DNA of 64,000 nucleotides. Source: G963676655 sp963676655. Its GTDB lineage: Bacteria; Verrucomicrobiota; Lentisphaeria; Victivallales; Victivallaceae. The stretch lies in assembly GCA_963676655.2 (NCBI GenBank), contig CAXXKX010000002.1, positions 930,001-994,000 on the forward strand. The letters run 5' to 3'. The translations under genes and the position numbers were made by a program. Of this stretch, positions 17,134 through 25,901 are shown one piece after another. Under the pieces are notes generated by a model. The model saw only the letters and a list, made by a program, of their open reading frames with translations, did no database searches and had not been told where the DNA came from. Each line of letters opens with the position of its first letter. The first letter of the stretch is position 1.

Positions 17134-17553
17134 ATGAAATGTCCCGCGTGTCATAGTGAGTTTGATTTGACCTTGAAGATGTATATGAAAGCGCCGACAG
17201 GAAAATTTCCATGCCCGTTGTGTCAAGTAAAACTTGCCGGAAAACACCGCTGGTATTATTGGCTGGCCGCTGTCATGTACTGCGTTATCATAGCTGTTTT
17301 CGTCGGCCTGGCTTATATGTTGCCTCATGTTAAAATGGTCGCTGACGCTTTAACCGGCTACGGTCTTGTACTTAATGTAACCGGTCGGTTTTTATCCATA
17401 CTTCCCGGTATAATAGCAGGCGGAGTCGTCGTTGTATTTATCGACTTGTATATGGAGCGATACCATTCAATTCTGGGGATTGACGCAAATGACAGCAAGC
17501 CATCCGAAGACAATGAGATACAACCAGGGACAAACGATACCTGGAGCGTTTGA
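17134..17553 (+). CDS. zinc-ribbon membrane protein of unknown function
   Basis: A 139-residue protein. The N-terminus carries two CxxC pairs (Cys3/Cys6 and Cys27/Cys30) that should bind one zinc. Two membrane helices follow, near residues 40-62 and 85-106, then a short polar tail. The ATG follows GCGAGGTGT. It lies 46 bp after the LptF/LptG gene on the same strand, so cotranscription is likely. A second zinc-ribbon protein without membrane helices is at 59930. No family name recognised. Confidence 0.7.
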   Translation: MKCPACHSEFDLTLKMYMKAPTGKFPCPLCQVKLAGKHRWYYWLAAVMYCVIIAVFVGLAYMLPHVKMVADALTGYGLVLNVTGRFLSILPGIIAGGVVVVFIDLYMERYHSILGIDANDSKPSEDNEIQPGTNDTWSV

Positions 17554-17570
17554 CCCTGGGTAACTATATT

Positions 17571-18173
17571 TCAAAAAATATCTTTTATTGCGTTTTTAAT
17601 CAGCAAGTCAACATCCACGCCATACATCGTACCGGGGATATCAATTACCTGGATGTCGGTTATCCCGATGAAATTTAGAAAACCTTTAAAATACGGTCGG
17701 CAATGATCGTAAGGAGCGGTTTCCGGGGCGTCATACGTTCCGCCGGATGAGAAAACCACACAGGCTTTTTTGTTTTTCAGCAGACCGGCGTATCCGGCAT
17801 CGGTAACTTCAAACGTAATGTGCGGCTGAGTAACAATATCAATGAAATTCTTGATCCGGTACGGGATTGAAAAATTCCACATCGGAACTGCGAAAAGATA
17901 TTCATCAGCCTGCATAAAGCGCTCCGTAAATTCGGCAACCGCTTTCCAGGCGGAAGCTTCGGCATTAGTCATCTGGATATCCCGGAAAACTTTATATCTG
18001 GCGGTGACAGCGTCCTCATTGAATTCCGGGAGGGGAACTTCCCATAAATCAAGAATTTCTATTTTTGTATCAGGATTATGTTTACGGTATTCGAGCAGAA
18101 ATGCTTCGGCGCCCTTACTTGACGCAGATCTTTCGGTTCGGGGGGATCCCTTAATGTAGAGTAATGTTTTCAT
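17571..18173 (-). CDS. FMN-dependent NADH-azoreductase / NAD(P)H quinone reductase
   Basis: A 200-residue flavodoxin-fold protein of the AzoR (AcpD) family, about the usual length. The FMN phosphate loop is GSPRTERSASSKGAEAFL near residue 9; the flavin-contacting segment is AVPMWNFSIPYRIKNFIDIV near residue 95; FSSGGTYD near residue 140 completes the site. These enzymes reduce quinones and azo compounds by two electrons, protecting against quinone stress. AAAGGAG stands before the ATG. It is convergent with the gene at 17134 and has its own promoter. Confidence 0.9.
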   Translation of the reverse strand: MKTLLYIKGSPRTERSASSKGAEAFLLEYRKHNPDTKIEILDLWEVPLPEFNEDAVTARYKVFRDIQMTNAEASAWKAVAEFTERFMQADEYLFAVPMWNFSIPYRIKNFIDIVTQPHITFEVTDAGYAGLLKNKKACVVFSSGGTYDAPETAPYDHCRPYFKGFLNFIGITDIQVIDIPGTMYGVDVDLLIKNAIKDIF

Positions 18174-18213
18174 GACAGACTCCTTTCATATAAAGTGTTG
18201 TCCTTTATAATAC

Positions 18214-18241
18214 ATGATAAACTCTCCGGCAATGAAGTCAA
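18214..18241 (-). promoter_or_regulatory. predicted sigma-70 promoter of the azoreductase gene
   Basis: On the minus strand TTGACT, 17 bp, TATCAT, about 40 bp before the start codon. Confidence 0.6.
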
Positions 18242-18432
18242 CCCCTTTAATGGAAAAAGCTCTGAATATTGCATAATACTATTAACCTGTAAAAAGCAGT
18301 TGATATTTATTTTTTTGATTACAAATAATCAGACGGTTTGATTTATTAAAAGTTTTAAATGCTTTGTCTTTAATGGTTTAATTGATTGTTTCTCGTTGGG
18401 GGTAGACTATGGTTCGACTGCTGTTTTTAGGA

Positions 18433-19833
18433 TTAACGGTTAAACGTCCGCCGCCTTCCTGGAGATGCGTTTGGATCGAAATTCTTATTTTTAACCGGCT
18501 GCTGGGCATTGACCTTTTTCAGGTAGGCGTTGAGTTTTTCCTGCATGTCAGCGGCTAAATCCGGCTGCGATCTTGACAAGTCATGGTGTTCACCGATATC
18601 TTTGTTCAAGTCAAACAGCTTGACGTTGCCTGCTTCCAGGTCTTTGATGATTTTGTAATTACCCTGAATTAACGCGGATTGCGGTTTTTGTCCCGGTCCT
18701 ATACCGTAATGCGGATTGTGGAAAATCAGCTGCCGCTTTTCAAAACTTTTTGTTTTTCCGGAAAACAGCGGAACCAGGCTGATTCCTTCAATGCTGCCCG
18801 GTATTGTTTTGACTCCTGCAAGTTCACAGATAGTTGGAAACAGATCATAGCCGATGACGTTTTCAGTGAGTGATGAATTTGTTTTAATTCCCGGTCCGCG
18901 GATAATCAAAGGAACCCGGATGCCGCCCTCCCACAGAGAGCCCTTGCCGCCATGTAATGGCATATTTTCGTTGCGGCTGCCACGCATCCCGGCGCCGTTA
19001 TCTGAGGTTAGAATCACATACGTATTATCGGCTATCCCAAGTTTTTTTATCTGCTCCAGAACCTGGCCGATACTGGTATCGAGATCCTGAGTCATTGCGG
19101 CATATTTGACGCTATGTTGATATTTTCCCGCTTTGCGTTTTGAACATGAAGCTATGGTCTTAGATAATGCTTCATGAGGATCGTGTACGGCAAAATGGGA
19201 TAGTTGAATGTAAAACGGTTGGTTGTTCTTGACGCATTTGGTCATGAATGAATTAGCACGTCTGGTAATTCCAAATATATCCTTGGGATTTGGATCTTGG
19301 TAATTACCGGGGCCGCAGTTGCCGGTGTTGCCGTCACTCTCGTCAAAACCATGCTTGCCCGGGCCGCCGTTTGACAAATGCCATTTGCCGAAATGGGCGG
19401 TCGCGTAGTTTTTCTTTTTCAATACTTCAGCAATTGTTGTTTCCTGTTCGGGTAAGTAATTTTTATGTTTCGGCGGAATAATTTTATACCATGTGGGAGT
19501 TCGCCTTCTAACCGGTCCCGGGCTGGTGATATGCAACCGGGCCGGACTTTTGCCGGTCAGGATGCTTGCGCGGGTAGGAGTACACATGGCGGCAGGTGAG
19601 TATGCGTTCGAAAACCGGATTCCTTCACCGGCCAGTTTTTCAATATTTGGAGTTTGGTAGAAATCGCTTTTAGACTGCTTTATTTTAGGATTTAACTGAA
19701 CCGAGGTTCCAGTCCACCCCATGTCATCAACCAGGATGAGGACAAAATTCGGATTCTTTGCCGATATTTCGTATCCGCCTGCCAGAGCCAGCAGTCCGGC
19801 GCCGGCAAGCTTTATTGACCGGAAATTTTTCAT
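18433..19833 (-). CDS. type I sulfatase
   Basis: A 466-residue sulfatase with a hydrophobic N-terminus that may be a signal peptide. The metal-binding start is PNFVLILVDDMGW. Cys84 in CTPTRASILTGK fits the C-x-P-x-R motif that is oxidised to formylglycine, so a maturase is needed elsewhere in the genome. HFGKWHL and the second metal site (LTSDNGAGMRG) are present. It should desulfate a polysaccharide or glycan. It starts directly after the stop of the DUF1566 gene and is the last gene of a MarR-led operon. No maturase lies in the window. Confidence 0.94.
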   Translation of the reverse strand: MKNFRSIKLAGAGLLALAGGYEISAKNPNFVLILVDDMGWTGTSVQLNPKIKQSKSDFYQTPNIEKLAGEGIRFSNAYSPAAMCTPTRASILTGKSPARLHITSPGPVRRRTPTWYKIIPPKHKNYLPEQETTIAEVLKKKNYATAHFGKWHLSNGGPGKHGFDESDGNTGNCGPGNYQDPNPKDIFGITRRANSFMTKCVKNNQPFYIQLSHFAVHDPHEALSKTIASCSKRKAGKYQHSVKYAAMTQDLDTSIGQVLEQIKKLGIADNTYVILTSDNGAGMRGSRNENMPLHGGKGSLWEGGIRVPLIIRGPGIKTNSSLTENVIGYDLFPTICELAGVKTIPGSIEGISLVPLFSGKTKSFEKRQLIFHNPHYGIGPGQKPQSALIQGNYKIIKDLEAGNVKLFDLNKDIGEHHDLSRSQPDLAADMQEKLNAYLKKVNAQQPVKNKNFDPNASPGRRRTFNR

Positions 19834-21363
19834 TTATCTGTTGCCTGACCTGCCGCGCCTCATACCTCTATCGGGGGGAGGAGAGGTCGGGGCTTCGTCA
19901 CTTGAGATATATCCGTCGTTATTCTTGTCCAGACGTGAGAAATGATTACTTGGGCCGTCAAATTCGCTTTTCGATACTTTTCCGTCACCATCCTTGTCCA
20001 AACGGCGCATGAACCTCTGACTGTGAGACATGCTACCCATGGAAGATGAACCTGAATTTTCAGGTGGGGCGGTTGGGGTAAAACTGCTGTCTCTGCCTGA
20101 ATTCGAGGGATAACGACTGCGGGAAAAATTATTTTCCGCACTTTTGGTGTAAAGCAGAGATGGGCCGCTGGTATTTCTTGAAACGTCGCCGCCGCGAACC
20201 AGTCGAACATAGTTGTAGATGCGGATAACATCGCCCTGTGGCCCCCGGCCTTTAGGGTAATTTTTAGGATCTCCGCTCTTTGGATCGCTGCGCTGGGCTC
20301 CGGCGCCATGAACATCCATTAATGATGTTTTTCCGGTACGGCGGCTGCGCATCCAGCCCAGAGCCCGGCCGAAGGCGATATAGGCTGCGGTTTCCGCCTC
20401 TCCTGATCTTTTATGGGATGTTGATGTCCAATAGGATGCATAATCTTTTTTGCCGCCTTCATTTTTAATTGGATTACATTTGAACATCGGGTCGATTGCG
20501 GCAGATCCGGTTGTATCGGGTGAGCGGGTGTAGTCGACAATGCTTTGAAGTTCTTTTGCGGTCGGCAGACGCCAGTCGCTGTATCCGGCATATTTCATTT
20601 TCTCCGCAAACTCCAGTGCCTGTTTCCAGGTCAAGCCTTTGCCGGAGTCAAGCCGGGTCCACATTAATCCGGTCGCTTTGTCGGTTATGGTTCCGTCATT
20701 ATTGTTGACAAATTTATTCTTTCCATAATCCGGGTTGCCGCGAACGTATAAGGTATAGAATTTCTTATGGCGATTGGTGGGATATCCTTTTATTCTTCCG
20801 TCAGCGAAGTTGACGCCGAACATTGTATCCTGCCCGTCCATGGTTTTTGATACGTATTTGGTACTGCTGGTAAATTGTGAATCGATAAGACGGTCGTTAT
20901 CTGAGGGTTTACCGTAGGAAAACTTGAAATACCTGGTGTTGATAAAAGGTTTTAGCCCTGTGGATGATGAGGATCTTATATCAACGTCTAACCCGCTGAA
21001 GTCAATCAGGGAGTATAATTCTTTAATTGTCGGCATGCGCCAGTCTTTATAGCCGCCTATCCGGCATTTTTTTGCGTCGGCTACCGCATCTGAGTAGTAT
21101 TTTTTGCGGCCCGGGTCCTGTTGCCACATTAAACCTGTCACCAGGTCGGATATGGTCCCGTCCCCGTTGTTTTGATAACGGGCCTGATTGCCTTTGTATT
21201 GGGCGTCCTGGCCGTAATATGACTGGTTGAATTTTGGGTAGTGAATCTCTTCTCTGTCATTAAATGTTCGTTTTTGTCCCGTGTCAACGATCGGATAGGT
21301 TAATTGCGAGAATGAAGTAACCGCACAAAAGATTGCCCCTGTTGCAATGATTGATGTTTTCAT
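19834..21363 (-). CDS. secreted DUF1566 tandem-domain protein with C-terminal EF-hands
   Basis: A 509-residue protein with a signal peptide (residues 1-18). Two DUF1566 repeats follow: one with NNGDGTISDLVTGLMWQ and GGYKDWRMPTIKELYSLID (about 65-125), one with NNDGTITDKATGLMWTR and AGYSDWRLPTAKELQSIVD (about 220-280). The DUF1566 fold is lectin-like and found on secreted proteins. The tail has two calcium-binding EF-hand loops (DKDGDGKVSKSE and DKNNDGYISSDE) and ends in a Pro/Arg-rich stretch. Its start overlaps the marR stop by 4 bp. It may bind the substrate of the sulfatase, which is inference. Confidence 0.88.
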   Translation of the reverse strand: MKTSIIATGAIFCAVTSFSQLTYPIVDTGQKRTFNDREEIHYPKFNQSYYGQDAQYKGNQARYQNNGDGTISDLVTGLMWQQDPGRKKYYSDAVADAKKCRIGGYKDWRMPTIKELYSLIDFSGLDVDIRSSSSTGLKPFINTRYFKFSYGKPSDNDRLIDSQFTSSTKYVSKTMDGQDTMFGVNFADGRIKGYPTNRHKKFYTLYVRGNPDYGKNKFVNNNDGTITDKATGLMWTRLDSGKGLTWKQALEFAEKMKYAGYSDWRLPTAKELQSIVDYTRSPDTTGSAAIDPMFKCNPIKNEGGKKDYASYWTSTSHKRSGEAETAAYIAFGRALGWMRSRRTGKTSLMDVHGAGAQRSDPKSGDPKNYPKGRGPQGDVIRIYNYVRLVRGGDVSRNTSGPSLLYTKSAENNFSRSRYPSNSGRDSSFTPTAPPENSGSSSMGSMSHSQRFMRRLDKDGDGKVSKSEFDGPSNHFSRLDKNNDGYISSDEAPTSPPPDRGMRRGRSGNR

Positions 21364-21845
21364 TTTTCAGCCTCCATTGTAAGATAGTTGCGTATTTTGA
21401 TCAATATCCCTTGCATCTGAATAACTTCCGCATCGCTTAGCGGCGCCTGGATATTACGTTCTGTTTCCATCCAGACGTCGTGTACCTGCTGGGCTGCTTT
21501 TTTGCCGGTTGAAGTAAGTCTTACCTGAATCGTGCGCATATCATCATCAAGCGTCCGGCAGCGTGAAATCAGATCCAGTTTTTCCATACGTTGGAGCAGG
21601 GCGGTGACACCGCTGCGGCTGATGTGAAGCAGCTCCGCCAGTTCTATCTGGTTAAGGGAGTTACGCCTGTACAGCGCGCTCAACACTCGCGCCTGGCCAT
21701 GGTTAATGTCTAAATCATTCAATACGATCCTGGTTTGATCATCCATCAATTTCCCGACATGGGATAAGAGATGGAACAGCTTACCGGGCAGAGGCATGGA
21801 GTGTTCAGTCATTGCATGATATTTTGATTTTTTTATCTGGTCCAT
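21360..21845 (-). CDS. MarR-family transcriptional regulator
   Basis: A 161-residue winged-helix regulator: NQIELAELLHISRSGVTALLQRMEKLDLISR is the DNA-reading part, followed by the wing DDDMRTIQVRLT. The start is set at ATG 21845, with AGGTG five bases upstream. A longer frame from GTG 21899 would begin inside the palindromic operator and probable promoter and is unlikely. It leads an operon with the DUF1566 protein and sulfatase, and almost certainly represses it through the inverted repeat at 21864-21907, relieved by an unknown ligand. Confidence 0.92.
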   Translation of the reverse strand: MDQIKKSKYHAMTEHSMPLPGKLFHLLSHVGKLMDDQTRIVLNDLDINHGQARVLSALYRRNSLNQIELAELLHISRSGVTALLQRMEKLDLISRCRTLDDDMRTIQVRLTSTGKKAAQQVHDVWMETERNIQAPLSDAEVIQMQGILIKIRNYLTMEAEK

Positions 21846-21863
21846 TTTTACACCTGCTTTTTT

Positions 21864-21907
21864 GTTAACGTGTGAATTGTTAATATGTATACAGTTCACA
21901 CGTTAAC
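21864..21907. promoter_or_regulatory. MarR operator: perfect 13-bp inverted repeat over the operon promoter
   Basis: GTTAACGTGTGAA at 21864-21876 is the exact reverse complement of 21895-21907, separated by 18 bp. On the minus strand a possible promoter (TTGTTA, 18 bp, TATTAA) lies inside it, so binding would block RNA polymerase. The marR start is 19 bp away. Confidence 0.85.
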
Positions 21908-21984
21908 AATCTTACAGCGTAATATGTTTTTTCTGAAATATTGATTGTTATTCGCATAACCAAAAGTATTTTCTTGAGGTAATA

Positions 21985-22013
21985 TTGACTTTGGTCATGA
22001 TTTATTGTATAAT
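21985..22013 (+). promoter_or_regulatory. predicted strong sigma-70 promoter of the prepilin-like gene
   Basis: TTGACT, 17 bp, TATAAT. The transcript should start near 22020, which rules out upstream start codons and supports ATG 22051. Confidence 0.8.
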
Positions 22014-22050
22014 GTCGGAATCAATGAATAAACCAATTGAATGGAGCATA

Positions 22051-22770
22051 ATGAAGATTAAAAATTTCACACTCATTGAACTGTTGGTCGTGATAGCGAT
22101 TATCGCTATTCTCGCGAGTATGTTGCTGCCGGCCATAAATAAGGCTCGTGATAAAGCCAAAGCCATCAAATGCATTAACAACCAGAAACAAATCGGGCTG
22201 GCGATCAACATGTATATGAATGACAATAAATTTTATTATTACTGTCCGAATGTCGGCTCAATTACCGAAACAATGAATTTGACCAGTTGGGCCGCGCGTT
22301 TGAAATATGATAAATATATCACGGATAAGAAGGTTTTGTATTGCTCTTTGAATAAAGAACCAGGGGCACATTGGTGGCATACTTATGGTTCATATTATGT
22401 AAATTCAACTAATGACTCCTCTAACAATTATGTTAATTACCCGTGTGTGTCATTGAATCAGTATGACTTGGTTAAAAAAGCTGGATTGAGTAAGATTGCG
22501 CTTGTTGTATGTTCTTGGAATAAAGATCAAGATAATTTTTATTACAGAACTATTTTGGATAACACTAGTATGTCAAGCACATTATATGGAAGGGCTTATC
22601 TGGGACACAGTGACCAGGTTAATGTATTGTTTGCAGATGGACACGCCAAAACTGTGGGTAAAAACGAAATTCCAACTATTTACACTCCCAAACTTAAAAA
22701 TAATGAACCTGAACTGATGGGGTCAGCCTGTGACGCCAGCGGACAATTTTATTACCAATTGAGGGAATAG
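22051..22770 (+). CDS. prepilin-type protein with H-X9-DG motif
   Basis: A 239-residue protein beginning with a type IV prepilin-like leader: a short basic N-terminus, then FTLIELLVVIAIIAILAS, cut and methylated at Phe by a prepilin peptidase in this family. The C-terminal half has GHSDQVNVLFADGHAKTV, an H-X9-DG pattern typical of the pseudopilin-like proteins that Lentisphaerota and Planctomycetes carry in many copies. These are thought to be surface or periplasmic pseudopilins, often next to glycan-degrading genes. A second copy is at 56747. The start is fixed by the promoter and TGGAG upstream. The next regulator gene begins one base after its stop. Confidence 0.88.
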   Translation: MKIKNFTLIELLVVIAIIAILASMLLPAINKARDKAKAIKCINNQKQIGLAINMYMNDNKFYYYCPNVGSITETMNLTSWAARLKYDKYITDKKVLYCSLNKEPGAHWWHTYGSYYVNSTNDSSNNYVNYPCVSLNQYDLVKKAGLSKIALVVCSWNKDQDNFYYRTILDNTSMSSTLYGRAYLGHSDQVNVLFADGHAKTVGKNEIPTIYTPKLKNNEPELMGSACDASGQFYYQLRE

Positions 22771-22771
22771 A

Positions 22772-23848
22772 ATGGTTTCTCGTCAGTTAGTTTTGGGCTA
22801 TACCCTTGACCGGCTGCATCGGGATATTAAATCAGGCATCTATAAACCGGGAACTTTTCTGTCGACTGAAAGGGCGCTTGCCGATTTGCTCGCTGTGTCA
22901 AAATGAACGGTTCACAACGCGCTTGAAATTCTGCAGCAGGAGAAAGCGGTGACTCTGGTTTCCGGTAAAGGCGCTCTGGTTGCCGCTCATGAGCGTCTCC
23001 ACGCCAGAATGAATCGGATATTTTTCCGGCCCTCAAGCTCTGGTTATTACGGCGGCCGGGTCGACGTTGACCGGATTATCGGCGGAATCTGTCATGGGGC
23101 TGAAATAAGCCATGCCGAAGTCGTCATGAGTTTTTCTGATGACGTGACTTTGACCAGTCGGATTATCGAGCGCTATGCCGCTGGGGAAATCCAGGGTGTG
23201 GTCTATCTGCATTGTCGAAATTACGATTCTCTGGCCAGACCGCTGGTTAAGGCTGGTATACCATTTGTTGTTGCTCAACATGAAAGCGGGATTGATCAGG
23301 TCATTTCAGTCAGGGTCGATTGTCGTGAAACAGCGAGGCGGGCGGTACGTCATCTGGTTGAGTTGGGACATCGCGATATCGGTATTTTGCATGGTGAGGA
23401 CAATTTTTTCTATAATGAATTTATCGCTGGATTTCGCGGCGCGCTGGCCGAAGAAAATGTCCCGTTTAATCCTGATTGGCAGATTGAATGTATCAAAAAT
23501 CCGAAAGGAGTTTTTTTGCCTTCGAAGTTGCCAGAAGTATTGAATTCAAAACAGCGTCCGACGGCGTTTTTCACCGCACGTGATTATCGGGCGGAATATT
23601 TGTACGATAATTGTGCTGCGTTGGGCTTGCGTATCCCTGAAGGTATTTCAGTAATATCTTTTGACAACAGAACCTGGCCTGATTCAAAATATCGCGGTTT
23701 AACTTCATTCGAAGAGCCGGTTTTTGAAATGGGTAAACAAGCTGTCCTGATGCTTCGTGAATGGATTGAGACCGGTACATGTCCTGAATCCAGCACGATT
23801 AATTGCGAACTCAAAGAACGCTCCAGTACCGTCCCGCCGAGTAAATAA
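22772..23848 (+). pseudogene. GntR-LacI hybrid regulator interrupted by an in-frame TGA
   Basis: From ATG 22772 the frame encodes a GntR-type winged helix (DRLHRDIKSGIYKPGTFLSTERALADLLAVSK), hits TGA at 22904-22906, and continues in the same frame with TVHNALEILQQEKAVTLVSGKG and a LacI-type ligand-binding domain to 23848. The TGA sits exactly at the variable residue in the VSK-x-TVH recognition helix, so the rest aligns without a gap. A truncated protein could start at GTG 22949 but would lack DNA binding. A recent nonsense mutation, recoding or a base-call error are the options. It is translationally adjacent to the prepilin-like gene. Confidence 0.85.
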
Positions 23849-23874
23849 AGTATATTATCGAATTACCTCTAATA

Positions 23875-24648
23875 TCAAACTTTATTTCCGGCGTAAATTG
23901 ATATTGGATAGGAAAAATGAATTTGTCCTTTGTAAAGATGAACATCCATGCCGAGAGAATCTGTTCCCAGATCATTTTTGAATAATTCCCGTAATTTAAC
24001 ATCGTCACCCGGCTTGGGAAATGACGCGCTGATTTGAGCTTCAAGTTCCATGTCAACTTTATACTTGCAGCATTTTAGATTTTTCAATCCTGATTGCCGC
24101 ATAAGTTGTTCCCATTGACTATATGACAATGCTTTGGTATGTGAAGGATCTCGCAACTTTTCCATCTGATTGTAGGCATCAACCTTATTGTCGGGGAGGG
24201 CCGCATCGGCGATCAATACGATACCGTCCGGTTTGCATACTCTTATCATCTCATGCAAGACTGCTTGAGGATTAAGGAAATGATGAAAACTGTATCTCGA
24301 AACAACAATGGAAAAAGAATCAGACTCGTAAGGAAGCGGACAGGCGGTGCCGACATCCCATGAGATATTGTTCAGACCTTTATTTCTTTGGCGCATTTTA
24401 GCTTGTTCGATCATTTTTTCCGTAATGTCGATGCCGGTAACCTGTCCTGCTATTTTTGCAAATTCGCAGGCGACAAGTCCGGGACCGCATGCGACGTCCA
24501 ATACCGTATCTGATTCAGTTACCCCGCTGAAATCAATGATCATCTCAATTGCGTTCAAGTGCCCCGGTAACCGGGTGAAAGGGATTGCCTGTTGAGTGAA
24601 CTGTTCAATGATTTCCGCATTATGTTTCAAGATATTCTTTTTTGTCAT
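23875..24648 (-). CDS. class I SAM-dependent methyltransferase
   Basis: A 257-residue methyltransferase of the UbiE/Methyltransf_11 type. Motif I is VLDVACGPGLVACEFAK, the acidic post-I residue lies in GQVTGIDITEKMIEQAK, and motif III is near CKPDGIVLIADAALPD. The substrate cannot be read from sequence. The ATG at 24648 has GAGG six bases upstream and is preferred over upstream in-frame starts. It is convergent with the regulator at 22772, with 26 bp between the stops. Confidence 0.88.
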   Translation of the reverse strand: MTKKNILKHNAEIIEQFTQQAIPFTRLPGHLNAIEMIIDFSGVTESDTVLDVACGPGLVACEFAKIAGQVTGIDITEKMIEQAKMRQRNKGLNNISWDVGTACPLPYESDSFSIVVSRYSFHHFLNPQAVLHEMIRVCKPDGIVLIADAALPDNKVDAYNQMEKLRDPSHTKALSYSQWEQLMRQSGLKNLKCCKYKVDMELEAQISASFPKPGDDVKLRELFKNDLGTDSLGMDVHLYKGQIHFSYPISIYAGNKV

Positions 24649-24847
24649 GTTTTGCCTCATTTTTAACAACGTTTATTATTTAGCCACAGTCTGTATTAGG
24701 TATATTATATTTGTCTGGCGTGAAATTGTATTGTATGCAATTGACGTGGTTTGTGATTTTTTCATGGTTTGATTGAATAATTATTTATTGTATCTTGTTT
24801 TAAATCAATTTATTATATATTTTTATTAAATCACATAGTCGTTTAAT

Positions 24848-24876
24848 TTGACAAACCAGTCTTTTCCCACTATATT
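24848..24876 (+). promoter_or_regulatory. predicted sigma-70 promoter of RAYT copy 1
   Basis: TTGACA, 17 bp, TATATT, followed by GGAGG and ATG 24911. A TTG-started frame from 24848 would begin inside the -35 box. Confidence 0.8.
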
Positions 24877-24910
24877 AACGGCAAACTCGTCAACCAATGG
24901 AGGAAAAATC

Positions 24911-25894
24911 ATGTCAGGACGTGGAACACGCATGAAAGTTCAGGGCGAAGGCTGCTATTATCACCTGATGAACCGGACCGCCGGATGCAGAGGAGAAAAA
25001 CCGTTCAATCGAGTCGATATGGAATACGGCTTTAGGCTGCTGCAGAATCTCTGCGAATATTTTTTGATTGAGGTGATCTCCGCCGCCTGGATGGGCAACC
25101 ATTTCCATGTGGTTGTTTATGCTCCAGGGCCGGACGAATTGCCGTCGATAGAAGATATTGCCAAACGACACAATCGTTACTACGACAACATGTTGGATAA
25201 GTTTACTTACGCACCGAAACAGATGCCGAAGATTAATCCGGATAATTCTGAAATATGTCGCGAAGTCGGTCTGAAAATGATCGATATCAGCTATTTTATG
25301 CGGGCATTTCAGCAACGTTTCACCGTCGTCTACAACCAATCCCGCGACCGCATCGGAAAACTCTGGGCCAATAAATTTAAAAGCGTCATCCTCGACAGTC
25401 GCAACTCTCTTGAAACGTGCGTTTTATATGTTGAATTAAACCCCGTTCGTGCCGGACTGACGACCAATCCAGCCGACTACCATTTCACCACCTGGGGACG
25501 TTACTGCGGCACGGGTAAACATATGTTTCAAGCAAATTTCGTCAAACATCTCAAAGAAAACATCTGGCACCGCGACACCTCAAAATGGACCGACAACGAT
25601 CTATTCAGCTATTTTCGAAGCGAACTAGCGCGCATAGTAGCCGCGGAGAGCGGAGCCTCGAGCGAAGAGATATTTGAGGTGCAGGAACAAGCCAAACGTA
25701 AAGAATCGATGCCGGTACGCTTCCTGCGACGCACCCGCCACTTCAGCGACGGAGCGATTCTCGGTTCAAAATTATTCATCCGTGAAATGGGAGCCAAATT
25801 TGACAATCCCGACCGAGTTAACAAAAAACAACTAAGTCGCGGCCTCGGCCCCGCCGGAGCTGTGATATACTGTTTCAGAAAGCTACAACATTAA
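24911..25894 (+). CDS. REP-associated tyrosine transposase (RAYT), copy 1
   Basis: A 327-residue Y1/HUH transposase of the IS200-like REP-associated class. Marks: GCYYHLMNR at the N-terminus, the metal-binding HUH motif in WMGNHFHVVVYAP (His64, His66), FKSVI, and YVELNPVRAGL. RAYTs excise and insert REP-type hairpin sequences in single-stranded DNA and are usually single genes without terminal repeats, as here. In the position before the (Y/F)N motif where I expect the catalytic Tyr, this protein has Phe (QQRFTVVYN). More than half its residues match copy 2 at 38476. Its C-terminal extension (KRKESMPVRFLRRTRHFSDG) is shared with that copy. Confidence 0.9.
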   Translation: MSGRGTRMKVQGEGCYYHLMNRTAGCRGEKPFNRVDMEYGFRLLQNLCEYFLIEVISAAWMGNHFHVVVYAPGPDELPSIEDIAKRHNRYYDNMLDKFTYAPKQMPKINPDNSEICREVGLKMIDISYFMRAFQQRFTVVYNQSRDRIGKLWANKFKSVILDSRNSLETCVLYVELNPVRAGLTTNPADYHFTTWGRYCGTGKHMFQANFVKHLKENIWHRDTSKWTDNDLFSYFRSELARIVAAESGASSEEIFEVQEQAKRKESMPVRFLRRTRHFSDGAILGSKLFIREMGAKFDNPDRVNKKQLSRGLGPAGAVIYCFRKLQH

Positions 25895-25901
25895 CCACAG
25901 A

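Noticed and set aside
21846..21899. N-terminal extension of the MarR protein
   Set aside because: It would be translated from the operator and promoter themselves; ATG 21845 has a proper ribosome site.
22904..22906. TGA as selenocysteine
   Set aside because: A selenocysteine in a DNA-recognition helix makes no functional sense, and I see no convincing recoding stem just downstream; mutation or base error is simpler.
22949..23848. A complete 299-residue regulator starting at GTG 22949
   Set aside because: It would lack the DNA-binding helix, and the frame upstream through the TGA is clearly the same GntR protein; annotated as one interrupted gene from 22772.
24848..24910. Upstream TTG start extending RAYT copy 1
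   Set aside because: The TTG belongs to the -35 box of a good promoter; the downstream ATG has GGAGG. The same reasoning applies at 38422 for copy 2.
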